From: Lumbricus rubellus
Taxonomy: Eukaryota; Annelida; Clitellata; Crassiclitellata; Lumbricidae
Reading direction: 5' to 3'
NCBI GenBank assembly: GCA_945859605.1
Contig: OX243820.1
Span: forward strand, 28,343,396-28,407,395
DNA: 64,000 bases
Shown here: piece after piece, positions 40,423 through 51,919 of the stretch
How positions within the stretch are numbered: the first letter of the stretch is position 1
Layout of the letters: every line of letters starts with the position of its first letter
Position numbers and translations under genes: made by a program
The notes under the pieces: model-generated
The model's input: the letters and a program-made list of their open reading frames with translations, nothing else
Told to the model about the DNA's origin: nothing
Database searches by the model: none

Positions 40423-42270
40423 GCTGTTTAATTTTAAATGTTATATAAAGTAAAAGATTTTATTGAACTTAAGCAAAATGTCAAAGTAGTCATTACAATT
40501 ATTTAATCATTCTAAACAAAATTTCAAAGTAGTCTTTAAAATTATTTGATCATTCTATTTCTCTTGATGAAACCTGCCATTCATAATCGTTGAAATTACT
40601 TAACATCAAATATTCACCATTAACTGATAACAAACTGCAGCAGCCGCTGCTCAATAGAATTGTTGGCATGATGATATTGTAAGCCAGTTGGATGCACAGA
40701 CTAGGGACCTGATTCATGTCTAAGGGGAAATGAGCCTGGATAACAATTGCTGTTTGGCCAATTTGTAAGATCTAAATTATGCGAGTCACATATAATTACG
40801 TTACAGCTCTGAATCAAAATGCGACAATCTGTCACAAAGGCAGCCAATTAAAGGTTTTGTTAGTAGGACGGACAGACACACTTCCAATTTTAAATCAAAT
40901 CAGTAATTATGAAATGGATGTTCATGTTCATCTAATTTGGCTGGTTATTTCAGTGCTTGTGTAATTTGTTTAAGAAATATTCGATTGTATTATGTTTGGC
41001 CATTTCTTAAAGCGCTTCTGTCAGCGTAGTGTAGTCTGAAGTGCTCTGTAATGTTACACTAATCACAGACTTTATTTACGTTGAACTTACTTTTTCTGTT
41101 TTTTTGTCTCTAAGAATTATTCTCTATTGGTGCAGTTCGCATGGTATTAGTTGCCAACAAATGAACCTTTAGTTCTTGCTATTTTCTATTATTGGCGGGG
41201 CAAGCCCGCAACTATTTAAGTGCTTGAATCTCTTAGAATTTTTATTTGCTTGCTCTGCTTATGACGTGCTATTGTTTTTCTTGAACTGTTGGACAATTAT
41301 TGTTGAGGTGGTTGTATGAGCTCTTCCCCCCAACTCCAGTGCATCATCCTACATGAAACATGTGTAGTGTTCCAACATAGGTCATGAATCCAATGCTTTG
41401 TCTAACAGATCTTTAAGATAATTTAACCAAAGTGTTTGTTATGTCCTGTTTTAACCAACGCGTTTTGTAGATTTAAATTTAATTTGAACAGTAACAACTC
41501 CCATGCATGAGTGTTATATCTTCGGTGTATGTTACTGTAACTATGGTTTTAATTGCAGTTTTTGTTAATTTCTGAGCAGACTGTTAACCTTGTGGTTTCA
41601 TTTGGTATTCGGCCTTGTGAATTCATAGTTCATAGGCTAAGGCCTGTTTATTGAATGTAATGACAGTTTGAATGGTGATCAATTAAAAAAGTATTGATTG
41701 ATTGGTTCATTGATTCATTTATACATACAATCAACAGATTAGACATTCATTTACATTGGCGTCAATGGGTAAACCCAAAGGAACTAGGTTCCGTAATGCA
41801 GGGTCACCCTAGATTCATCATGTATTAATTTGACAGTGTCTGTTTAAACACTGTGTAACGTGTTCATTCTCAATCTACAGGAATGCAACAACCAAAACAA
41901 GACAAAAACAAACTTAATTAACACAGTGATCATAAAGTAAACTTAAGTCTATACAATCGTTGTTGAAAGGTGGATTTTGAATTTATTTTTGAACTGATGG
42001 ATTAACTAACTTAACAGACAGTGCAATAGCCTACTCGGCGCTAATAGCCTTCTAAGGATATTTAGTTAAATAGTCAAGATAAAATTTCACTTTCATAAGT
42101 ACTGTAGTATTAGTATAACCTGTTGCTGTTTGCTTTCACTTGTATTTGGGAACCCTGACAGTGGGACAGTAGTCCCTTAAGGGTTCTCTCCTTTTGCTTT
42201 TTTTTAGTTTCTATATACGAGTACACTGTAAATTATGTTATAAAGATGTTTTGTCAACTGTCACTTTGAG
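40423..42270. other. Intergenic, no gene seen
   Basis: A/T-rich. Contains a segment (about 41388-41645) that matches, in order, copy 1 intron 7 (22553-22650 and 23083-23260). A diverged SINE-tail-like fragment is at about 41000-41050. Confidence 0.5.
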
Positions 42271-42274
42271 CAAT

Positions 42275-42380
42275 AAAAACTGGTTATGGTTATGGTTAAA
42301 GCATATCCGCCCAACGGGGCTCAAACTCGTTGCCTCTTGGTCTCTGCGCCAGTGTGTTATCCATTGGGCTACCGGGCAAT
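42275..42380 (-). mobile_element. tRNA-derived SINE head, minus strand
   Basis: The reverse complement of 42305-42379 reads GCCCGGTAGCCCAATGGATAA through GAGTTTGAGCCCCGTTGGGC, close to the SINE head at 6504. It runs into a short (ACCATA)n tail. It is too imperfect at the ends for a tRNA gene. Confidence 0.6.
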
Positions 42381-43083
42381 TACTTCTCATCTCTTATTCG
42401 TATGCTGTATTCCAATTATTCTTGTCTTTTAGTGTACACTCTTATATAATAATAACATAATAATTTCGTTTATAAGTCTGAATGCGGTCAGCAACTAAAT
42501 CAATATCAGCACCTTGCTTCCATACCAAAGTCACGTGGTAGCCTATACTGTAGGTCTAATCTATTTAGTCGCTAAGTTTGTTCAATTTTGTTGTCCATGT
42601 CGATGGTTGTCTGTGCCGCTGTAATTAGAATAATATCAATGGAATTTTTATGTAATACCGTATTATATGAGTGTGTTAAACGGCATGTTAAAGGCTGACA
42701 CTGTACTTTATGGCACCTTCCTGCACTTGAGCACTTATCATAATTGTTAATAAAGACTTATTAAGTTAAGTTTTTATTCATTTTTGTGTTTTCTATTATT
42801 TACTTATTCATTGTTGTACTAAAGTTTGACGCTTCCTTTTACTTTGCTCACTTATCTTCAATTTTTTTCTCTCCAAGATAAATAGGCCTAGACCCCCTTT
42901 TGGCGGCACTTCGTCCCTTTGGTAGACGTGTTGCTACCAATTAATTACTCATTACTGTGACTGCTACTTAAATTTTATAAATTGATTGGTTCACATAGGC
43001 TACGTTAATTTCTTTAAAAAATTTAATGCATAGGCCTAACTGAATGAATCATGCATAAACGTGTTATTAGGCCTATATTATGC

Positions 43084-43114
43084 GGTCAATGTCATATAAT
43101 ATATGACATTGACC
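43084..43114. repeat. 31-bp near-perfect palindrome
   Basis: GGTCAATGTCATATA and its exact inverse are separated by one base. Possibly the core of a tiny inverted-repeat element; no duplication seen. Confidence 0.7.
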
Positions 43115-43497
43115 ATATAATATAATTATTGTAGGCCTACATTGCTGGGAACAAATTTGATTTGATTTAGATTCGCCCGAGTTATCTTGAATACGGTAGG
43201 CGGCTAGGCCTACCATATAGGCCTATTTTTAAATCTGTCTACGCATGATGTAGGCCAGGCCTATTCATCATCATCATGGAGCATGCCCTTCTGTGGCGTT
43301 GCATGATGCGGCAACAAATTAGGCTAGGCCTACCTCCAGATCCATAGCCTATTAAGCCTAATAATCTCAACCATAAGTTGGCCTAGTTTCCAAACTGCCA
43401 ATTGTGCTGTGAACCTCGAGCGTTTTGCCTGTTGTTTCTTGGTATGAAAAGAGTATAGCCTACATGCCTACTTTAAATAATAATGGTTATCTTTTAA

Positions 43498-43560
43498 CCC
43501 TTTAATGCCGGAGAGTATAGAATTTCCCATACCATTTACTACCATCTCGGCATTAAAGGG
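43498..43560. mobile_element. 63-bp piggyBac-like MITE
   Basis: Perfect 13-bp inverted repeats CCCTTTAATGCCG are flanked by TTAA on both sides (43494-43497 and 43561-43564). TTAA targets and CCC-initial ends are the piggyBac signature. There is no coding capacity. Confidence 0.85.
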
Positions 43561-43726
43561 TTAATGAACACGTAATAGCTTAGAAATAAAAATAATTATC
43601 TACAGATCGCTGGTCACACCTCTGAGTCGCTAGGTGGTGCATCATGCATGGACTGCATTGGACTCGCAGTCCTATTTTTTACATTCAGAAACCTCGCCTT
43701 GGCGACCCTCAACCCCTCATCTTGGG

Positions 43727-44582
43727 CAGGCCCGGATTAACCACGGTGCTGATTGTGCTGCAGCACAGGGCCCCAAGTTTCGGGGGGCCCACAAATTGTA
43801 AAAGTAAAAAATAAAGTGAGAATTTAGGAAAGAAACAGTGCAAATTGCAATGCATAGCAAAATTAGCAATCATAAGTTCAAGCAAATGACTAAAAAGTCA
43901 TCAATTTTTCGGACGGCGAATTGGTGAAATCTTCCCGAGATTTTGCCCGTCAATTTTTAGCCCCAAAAGATCGAATTTCCTCCCGGCCAGCGTGTACTCA
44001 CCTCAAAATGTACCAGTAGGGCCTACAGCTCTGGAGCTAAGCCCTCAAGAAGATCCAGAGTCATATTTTTTATCACGAAAATGACATCTTTCCCCGGGCT
44101 TAGCCCCCATCCCCTCAGAAGGCCCAGACTCGAAAATATATGCGGCGGAAAATGTTTTTTTCACGAACCGAAACTTCTAAAAAAAAGTCAATTTTTGGCG
44201 GAGAAAATAGTAGATCTATGGTTTTATGAGATTCCGACCTCATGACAAAAAAACTGTTATCAACTTTTTTGTGCCGAGAAAAAAATTTCAACGCCGCTCG
44301 CTCTGGACTACATGTACGTTTCCGCCCCCACGTAAGCCCAAGTTTTTAGCCCCCCTACCCGCCACCCCAAGAACAGAAACCAAACTCCGCCCATGATGTC
44401 AGTGCGTGAGGGGTGAGCTCGTGACAATAATAATTATTGTTCTATCTACTTCTTATGTGCTGTAAAGTATAACAAATTATGTTTCGGGTTATCGTACGTC
44501 TACCTGGCATCTTACAATTGCAGGCTAAGGTCCCCCGTCATTCGATCAGCACAGGGCCCCCAAAACTGTAGATGCTGGCCTG
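43727..44582. mobile_element. Non-autonomous hAT element
   Basis: Flanked by a perfect 8-bp duplication ATCTTGGG (43719-43726 and 44583-44590). The ends begin CAGGCCCGGATTAACC and, reverse complemented, CAGGCCAGCATC. Both subterminal regions contain GCACAGGGCCCC. 856 bp, no transposase. Related in sequence style to 62180-62462 (CCGGATTAA). Confidence 0.85.
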
Positions 44583-44647
44583 ATCTTGGGACGTCGGTTT
44601 GTAAATCTTGATGGAAGCCGCCCCCCCCCATAAACACACTGTGCCTG

Positions 44648-44808
44648 CCCAGCTGCCGCGTAAGGACCTTGGGCAAGTCCTTTACTCACAATTGCTCAGC
44701 GCTTCGGCGTGAAACTCCGATGCAGTGTCCGCTCTGCATTCGGGAGCGCCTCTGAGTAGTGAGCTTGAAGGGGCGCTATAACAAGTGCACATACATACAA
44801 ACAAACAG
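44648..44808 (+). mobile_element. SINE family A, copy 5 of 5
   Basis: Very close to 33771-33921 (CGCGTAAGGACCTTGGGCAA, GATGCAGTGTCCGCTCTGCA, AAGGGGCGCTATAACAAG), with a CATACATACAAACAAAC tail. Confidence 0.78.
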
Positions 44809-46380
44809 AATGAGTTTAGGCGAGCTATCTGAGGGAAAGCATGCGACGGTTTGAACTGACTCAGAGCATTGCTAGGGTGCTTCCGGCTTGACGGGCAATA
44901 GATACCTGCAAAGACTCACTCGCTCTTTGTCGCTTTGCGGGCCAACCGCGTTGAAAGGACCTCGACATTTGGTCTGAACCAGTGGGACGGCGAGGGAGTG
45001 TGGGGGAGTGGAGGAATCAAGACAGAATCTGTGAAGGAGCAATGTTTTCAGTTTCGAGTGAATACCTTTGGGACTTAGGCTACTTCATATTATAATTTAA
45101 TTCATGTAAGACCTATGTTGTAACATGAAATACGCGTCAGCTGGCCTACATGGAATACGCAGATTAGATCATGTTTATGTGGAATCATCAGCATCAGCAG
45201 CCATGGGTTCAATGCCCGTAGGTGCCTGATGCCATCTTCAATATGCTCTTCCATCGTCCTCTGTCCATTGCGGTGTGGCTCGTCTCTTGCAGCGATGCTT
45301 TTCCCTTTCCGATGATGTCGTAGGCCTACGTCTAGCCACTCTTGTGGAATAGCGACATGGAAGTTGTCATTAGAAAGCTTACTATAAAAAACACCCGCTG
45401 TGATTGTCATTTTCAGCATAAGTCACTTGATGTCACAATAGCCAAATATGACGCAATCGGAAGATGACGTCATTTTCATTTGTTTCTATTGCGGGACATC
45501 CACTTCATTGGAGCTGAAGACAGCAGAGCAGAGATTGACGAACATATTATGTTGAAATCAACGACAAAAGCGATTTAAACGACGACAAAAGCGATGATTA
45601 GCCTAAAGACGAAGATGGCGAAGGAAGCGACGAAGAACAACATGAGTGAACTGGGTGGCAGCCGGTCATCGAAGAGAAGAAAAAAGAAAATATTTGTAAT
45701 GTATGTCAGAAATTGATTAGCCCATGTCTTTACAACGCATGAAGATAAAATGCTAAGTAGGGACGCTTTCTCATAATAATTATTAGGCCTAGGTCTACAT
45801 GAAATAACACGAAATGAGAAATTGATTTGATTCAAGTAAGTAAGAAGCGAGTGTGACTGACAGTAAATTAGAAAAGAAGTGTGTTCATAAAAGTGATAGG
45901 CCTAAAATTTCATGTCGCCCCTTCCCTTCTTTTACTGTAGGCCTATCTGTTGTTCGTGATTTTTGTCTGTTGCATATTTATATAGCGCGTTCAGAACCGT
46001 TCTTCATAAAGGTGTCAAATCGCTCCATGATAGTGAAATTTTCGGGTGTTCTTCTGTCTGTCTCTGTCTCTGTACGTTGCCCATAGCAACGGAGGCGGAC
46101 GTAGAGAGACTGCATACATATAGAGAGACGTGTTAACGACAGAGACGCAAACATACAATTAGACGGACTCTTTTCCGTTATGATCTGCGTGTCTATCTCT
46201 ATCTCCTGTTCCCAAGTCTAAACAGCGCATTCTGACGTCATTTTCGTTTACAAATTTAGTCGTCGATTCATCTAAAGAAGTCTCAGTTGACGTCATAACA
46301 GAACAGTATCTTGTGACCATATGCGTCATTTTTTGTAGATTAAAGGGAATGATTGAGACATTATGACGTCAATTATAATA
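44809..46380. other. Intergenic; one LINE fragment, no gene
   Basis: No supported gene. The open stretches here show no recognisable motif. Confidence 0.45.
45190..45320 (-). mobile_element. RTE LINE 3' fragment
   Basis: The minus strand reads ASLQETSHTAMDRGRW then KSILKMASGTYGH and a stop, then a (GATGCT)-type tail. It matches the C-terminus of the fragment at 2325-2776 (SLQELSHIALERDLW), so the same family. Confidence 0.6.
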
Positions 46381-46612
46381 TACTAGCTGAACCCGGCCAC
46401 GCGTTGCTGTGGCAGAAAAGACCGTCCTCCCCTCCCACACCCCCTACCCCTCCCCCTCCCCCCCCCTCCCCCTCCCCTCCCCTCTCCCTCCCTCTCCCCT
46501 CCCCCTCTCCTCCCCTCCCCCTCCCCGGACAGCGACGCGGATAGCGCCCTAAACCGCGTCAGTAAAAAAAGGCCGCAATCGAATGTGTTGAAATGCGCTA
46601 CATAAACGGAAC

Positions 46613-46812
46613 NNNNNNNNNNNNNNNNNNNNNNNNNNNNNNNNNNNNNNNNNNNNNNNNNNNNNNNNNNNNNNNNNNNNNNNNNNNNNNNNNNNNNNNN
46701 NNNNNNNNNNNNNNNNNNNNNNNNNNNNNNNNNNNNNNNNNNNNNNNNNNNNNNNNNNNNNNNNNNNNNNNNNNNNNNNNNNNNNNNNNNNNNNNNNNNN
46801 NNNNNNNNNNNN
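46613..46812. other. Assembly gap, 200 N
   Basis: Exactly 200 undetermined bases within tandem repeats; the true length is unknown. Confidence 1.
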
Positions 46813-47054
46813 TCTTTCCGGTAGCGGATTGCGGCCTAAAACGCTTCAGTAAAAAGGCCGCAAGGGAGGGGGAGGGAGGGAAGGAGGGAGGGACGGATGG
46901 AGGAAGGGAGGGAGGGCCGTCCCTTCCCGGTAGCGGATTGCGGCCTAAAACGCTTCAGTAAAAAGGCCGCAAGGGAGGAGAAGGGAGGAAAGGAGGGAGG
47001 GAGGGAGGGATGGAGGTCCCTTCCCGGTAGCGGATTGCGGCCTAAAACGCTTCA

Positions 47055-47490
47055 GTAAAAAGGCCGCAAGGGAGGGAGGGAGGGAGGGAGGGAGGGACGG
47101 AGGGAGGGACGGAGGGAGGGAGGGAGGGAGGGAGGGAGGGAGGGAGAGAGGGATGGAGGGATGGAGGGAGGAAGGAAGGGAAGGAGGGAGAGAGGAGGGA
47201 GGGAGGGAGGGAGGGAGGGAGGGAGGGAGGGAGGGAGGGAGGGAGGGAGGGAGGGAGGGAGGGAGGGAGGGAGGGAGGGAGGGAGGGAGGGAGGGAGGGA
47301 GGGAGGGAGGGAGGGAGGGAGGGAGGGAGGGAGGGAGGGAGGGAGGGAGGGAGGGAGGGAGGGAGGGAGGGAGGGAGGGAGGGAGGGAGGGAGGGAGGGA
47401 GGGAGGGAGGGAGGGAGGGAGGGAGGGAGGGAGAGAGGAAGGGAGGGAGGGAGGAAGGGAGGGAGGGCGGGAGGGAGGGAGGGAGGGCTC
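47055..47490 (+). repeat. (GGGA)n microsatellite, about 430 bp
   Basis: Nearly pure GGGA repeats with rare interruptions, all G on the plus strand. Many consecutive G-triplets meet the usual G-quadruplex pattern. The open frames across it are artefacts. Confidence 0.95.
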
Positions 47491-48039
47491 CCCCTCCCTT
47501 ACTGACAGCGGAAAGGCCGCTTTAAAGGCCGCTTTAAAGGCCGTTTCGTAATGGAATTTTTAATCGACTCGCTTATGACGTCACGCAACGCTACCTCACT
47601 CATTCATGTTTCGTCACTGTGTTTGGGATGAAGACGATTGACGATTGTGAAATTTTGCAAGCGTGCGGTTTGGTTCAGTTTGCAAATGGCGCTCGAACGT
47701 ATTGCAAAGTTCACTTTTTGTGGAAAAGATTGCGTTTTTTTCTGGAAAGAAAATCTTAAGACACGGTGCTATTGGAATGGAAGGTTTTGGTAAATTTTCA
47801 AAGAAATCGCTGCGTAGCTTTGGGCGTGATGGTGTACCGCACTATTGGAAAGTTTCATTTTTATTTATATAGATTATATGACCAAGACATTAATTATCCA
47901 GATCCGCAGATTAACGGATCGCGTTATAGGCTAACCGCAGAGGCGTTGCATGCATAATTTCATATAATATTATGCTCTGTCTTATTTAATTTAAGACTAA
48001 GAACCAGTTTGGAGAGACGAAAAAATTAATGAAGATTCT

Positions 48040-48816
48040 GAATTTCTGCAGATGTTTGAAGTGGAGGAACGAGGACAAATTTTCGAATGTAAGTGTTTCA
48101 GAATTTGGCTCTTGATCAACGCGTGGGTAAAATGTTTAAAAGTTTAGGCTTCAAGCGGCTTATGTATACAGGCGTATAAGCATGCAGTCTTGCGGCAGCA
48201 TTGAGTAGGCTACATACTGTAGAGGAGATAACTGAACTTTAGAGAGGCCAACGAGGAGAGACTTACAGAAGTCTATGCTGATGAAGATGCTGGCCATAGT
48301 TATGAAGATGACGATTATGTTAATCAGGTATAAAAGATAATTAGCCTATAGCCTATAAATTATGGCCTATCCCTCTTAAGACGAGATTAATTGGTTTCAC
48401 ATGCATTTTTGTACACGCCAGCATATAATTAAACTGTTAATGGATAAAATAAAAAATACTATTATAATACTATTAATATATTTACTATTATTAGTATTAT
48501 TTGTATTATTGTTATTATTATTGTTGGCTCCAAGGTTTGAAGGATCCCTCAGGAATTCAACATTATTTGAAGCATGCACAGTTTTCACACAACTGTGTGA
48601 AATGAGCCCTATTATTATTATTTTTAACATTGTTTTATCATCAGGCCCTATTGTTGTACTTTGATTCTTCCCATAGGCCTAATGATACTACATATCTGCA
48701 ATAACGTGTATTTATTAACTTCATTGGTTTCCTGTGTTGTTCTAGGAACGGCTACACTGCTGCCTGAGGGGACTGGTCTGAAGGGGATTGTGATGAGTGA
48801 TGGTTGTGTGGCTCTG

Positions 48817-48849
<33 letters not shown>

Positions 48850-49480
48850 GTGTTTGTAGTTTATTTGTATTAGTACCTGCCGGGCCTCTGGCGTGGTTTA
48901 AAAGCCCGTAAGCTCCTCGCAAAGGCAGGAGGGCCCCTGGCGCGGTTAAACTCCACGGAGAACACCCGAAAGCCCAGTATTATTATATTTTTAATTTATT
49001 CTTTTTATTTCGCATTGTCTTGTATTTGTTCGTGTTGTGTTTGGTGAGTCGGCGGGGGAAGACAGAGAGAATGAGGATGAGAGGGAGGAGAGTGAGAGGA
49101 AGAGGGAGAGGTGGATGTGGCATCGAAACAGAACAGCCACATGAAACAAAGAAGGTCAGCTGAGTGTATTTAAATTATTAAATTATAAGCTTACATTGTA
49201 TTCATGGGCGTTCACTGAAATTTGTGAAGGGACAAAGTTTAAATGACTGTTATTGTTGGCATGGGGGAAAGGTACTATGGGTGCCGATCGCGTCACCCTA
49301 GGCACTCGCTCCCACGATTAGGGGAGGGTCTGGGATGGATCCTAACATCCGCCAGCGCTCTATCATTTACTCATCCACTCACTCTGATTTTTGCTGCACT
49401 GTTTGGTAGAGGAGCGAGAGAAGAGGGAGATGCAGGAAGGAACAGAGGATTTATTTGCCCAGAAGGCAGATGGTTTTGGC
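48040..49480 (+). other. Possible spliced gene or gene remnant, acidic protein
   Basis: Three short blocks look exon-like. 48050-48090: acceptor-like ctgcag, then MFEVEERGQIFE, then GTAAGT. About 48241-48328: REANEERLTEVYADEDAGHS and EDDDYVNQ, then GTATAA. About 49410-49483: acceptor-like tag, then EREKREMQEGTEDLFAQKAD and a stop. Codon content is acidic and coherent, but junctions are weak and the join is not proven. I do not recognise a family. It could equally be chance. Confidence 0.2.
48815..48852. repeat. (TTG)n microsatellite
   Basis: About 12 perfect TTG units. Confidence 0.9.
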
Positions 49481-49924
49481 GACTAGAGAGTTCAGACGGT
49501 CTAGATCAGTTAGCAACATTGCAACGTGAAACGCGTCACTCGATTAACTTCTAAAAACTTTTCTTTACAGTTTATCCAACGAAAGCATGATGACTGCAGT
49601 CAGACAATCAACCGAGATCATGTGGATGGTCAAGTCGACATCACTTCCTCCTCAGCATCACTGAAAATTGCTTCGGACAAACAAAATTTAATGGAGACAA
49701 TAATTATTAATTGACCTGTTTGGTCTAAAGACGCGATTTCATGCACAAATGAATGAAAATAACAGTTATGATTAATTTTTGAACCATAGATATGACTTTT
49801 AAGATTGCTTCAGATGTGGATAATTGAATAAATCGGAACTCGGACAGTTGATGACATTTAATATTATTCTGCTGAATGCAACATCTCTTCGTTTCAATTT
49901 TTGTTTAGAAAAATGTATGCATGT

Positions 49925-50195
49925 AAAATGTATACATACATACATACATACTTACATACATACTACATAAACACATGCATACAAGTATCCAATATCCATA
50001 CATGGATACATTGATACATTGATATATACATATAGTCATATATACATACAACGTACATACAATGTACATGCACACATACATACATACATACATACATGCA
50101 CACATGCACACACACATACATACATACATACATACATACATACATACATACATACATACATACATACATACATACATACATACATACATACATAA
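49925..50195. repeat. (CATA)n microsatellite region
   Basis: CATA repeats, densest at 50110-50192, with interspersed CACACATG. Minus-strand open frames (repeated MYVC) are artefacts. Confidence 0.93.
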
Positions 50196-50882
50196 GTAAG
50201 CAAGTAAATTTGACAATATATGTATAAAATGAGTAACTACGGGGCTGTTGATGAGTTTTTTCATTACATCTTTAAAACTCCATCTAGCGACGAAATCGAA
50301 TTCACCTTCGAAGTCTCATCATGCGGAAAATCATTTCCTTTCCACTTTCCTGTTCATCCATCCATACAATATGGAAATGAACATAATGTCTCAATTCTTC
50401 CTCTTTGGCAAAGACTTCCCTTTGACGCTATCAAAATTCTAACGTATATCAAATTTAAGTGAAATAATTGTTCATTATATTGTGCATAGAAATCATATGT
50501 ATGTATATATGTAATTAATAAATTAATAATACAGTTGTGCACAATCTGAAAAGTCCAAAAGTCATTAGGAAATCGACAGCTGTCATGAGCAATGAGCATG
50601 CAGTATACACACACATGTATGCATGCATATACGCAAGCACACAGACACACACGCACACTTGCACACAAAGCCTCAAGAACACTTTAGGCACCAGGACCGC
50701 ACATGTACATGTATGTTCATATATAAATATAAATATATTATATACACATAGGGCCTACGTTTATTTATACTTACATAAGCTTACATAATAATAGCCTACG
50801 GCCATATCCGTTTGATGTCGAACTTGATGACATATTGCCTTGAAACTTCGTTTCGAGGCAATTGCTAGAGCAATATATGTGT

Positions 50883-50914
<32 letters not shown>

Positions 50915-50926
50915 TGTGTGTATATA

Positions 50927-51916
50927 CAGGGTGGCCCATAAAAAGTGGGACCGCCTTGTTAAATCTTTTATATAATAATATTAAATTATGTTTTTGGCTG
51001 TTTTTAAACTTTAAAATTATCCTCGCTCATTAACTCAGCGTGTGACATCAGTATTTTGTAAACTTCCGGTCGCCATCGTTATATTTTATGTCAAATTGAT
51101 GCCGATGGTAAGCTACGACAGCGCTTAAATCATGAAGCGGCTACCAGAAGTTCGTTGGATTGGTACGGAATATTCTGTGTGCAAGTGAGCTGATTTTCAT
51201 CCAGGATGACGATTCTCACAGCCACAGGAGTCAACTGGAAATTTAAGGAGAAACTGGCATATCACGAAGAACAGTGCAGCGCATTATAAGCTTAGAGCAA
51301 TGTTTGCAACTTCTACCGAAAAACAAACGCGTAATAGCGCAGGTTATAAACGACAACTGCAAATTAAAACACCGGTAGCGAAGTTGGCATTTCTCAAAGA
51401 GAAAAATGCACTCAGCATTTTGTTTACAGACGAAAAGACATCTACTCTTGTCACAATGGGTTAATTCTCAAAATGATTGTGTTTATTCTGATGCAAGAAA
51501 AATGATCCAGCAACGAACTCGTCACTCAAAAGCGCACGTGAACATTTCAGTCGTTGCATCATGGTTTCGGTCGGATGGGGAAAACATGTGTGGTGATTGT
51601 TGAACCTGGAGCTAGGGTGAACAGTGAGTGTGATCACGTCTTAAGACAAGGATTGCTCCAGGATATTCGAAACTGGCCATTGTTGGAGAGTGGCAGAAAG
51701 TTCTTCGGCGATTTATAAACAGAAGCATTGACCAGTGATGCCTACGTTTAGACAAAAACTGCTGAGAACCGACGTGGACACATTGAATTTTATTTCTGAT
51801 TCTGTACGAATAAACATTTGGCAACAATTTACTTGTTTTTTGTGGAAGAAAAAGTGTTCAAATAATTTATTATTTGACATTATGCTAGGCGGTCCCACTT
51901 TTTATGGGCCACCCTG
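50927..51916. mobile_element. 990-bp mariner-type element
   Basis: Perfect inverted repeats of about 29 bp (CAGGGTGGCCCATAAAAAGT, then GGGACCGCC) are flanked by TA (50925-50926 and 51917-51918). Nearly the same length as the element at 36353-37344 but different ends. Confidence 0.93.
51330..51800 (+). pseudogene. Mariner-type transposase remnant
   Basis: The plus strand reads AKLAFLKEKNALSILFTDEK, where FTDEK holds the first catalytic Asp. A stop follows, then in a shifted frame QNDCVYSDARKMIQQR and HVNISVVASW, the pattern of mariner transposases (QNDRVYA ... VMVW). Several frame breaks. The later catalytic residues are not recognisable. Confidence 0.65.
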
Positions 51917-51919
51917 TAT

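Larger units (their letters stand above)
46384..47880 (+). repeat. Composite interspersed repeat with minisatellite, GGGA core and assembly gap
   Basis: Begins CTAGCTGAACCCGGCCACGC and ends near TTTTTATTTATATAGATTA. Inside are a C-rich tract, diverged copies of a ~97-109-bp unit (CGGTAGCGGATTGCGGCCTA at 46819, 46928 and 47025; a variant near 46535), the N gap and a GGGA microsatellite. The outer framing suggests one transposable-element copy whose interior has expanded. Confidence 0.6.

Noticed and set aside
46593..46961. Open frame spanning the gap
   Set aside because: Most codons are undetermined N; no evidence of coding.
47153..47551. GREG-repeat open frames
   Set aside because: Translation of GGGA repeats.
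50220..50462. 80-codon frame after the CATA repeat
   Set aside because: No domain, no splice context, typical chance length.
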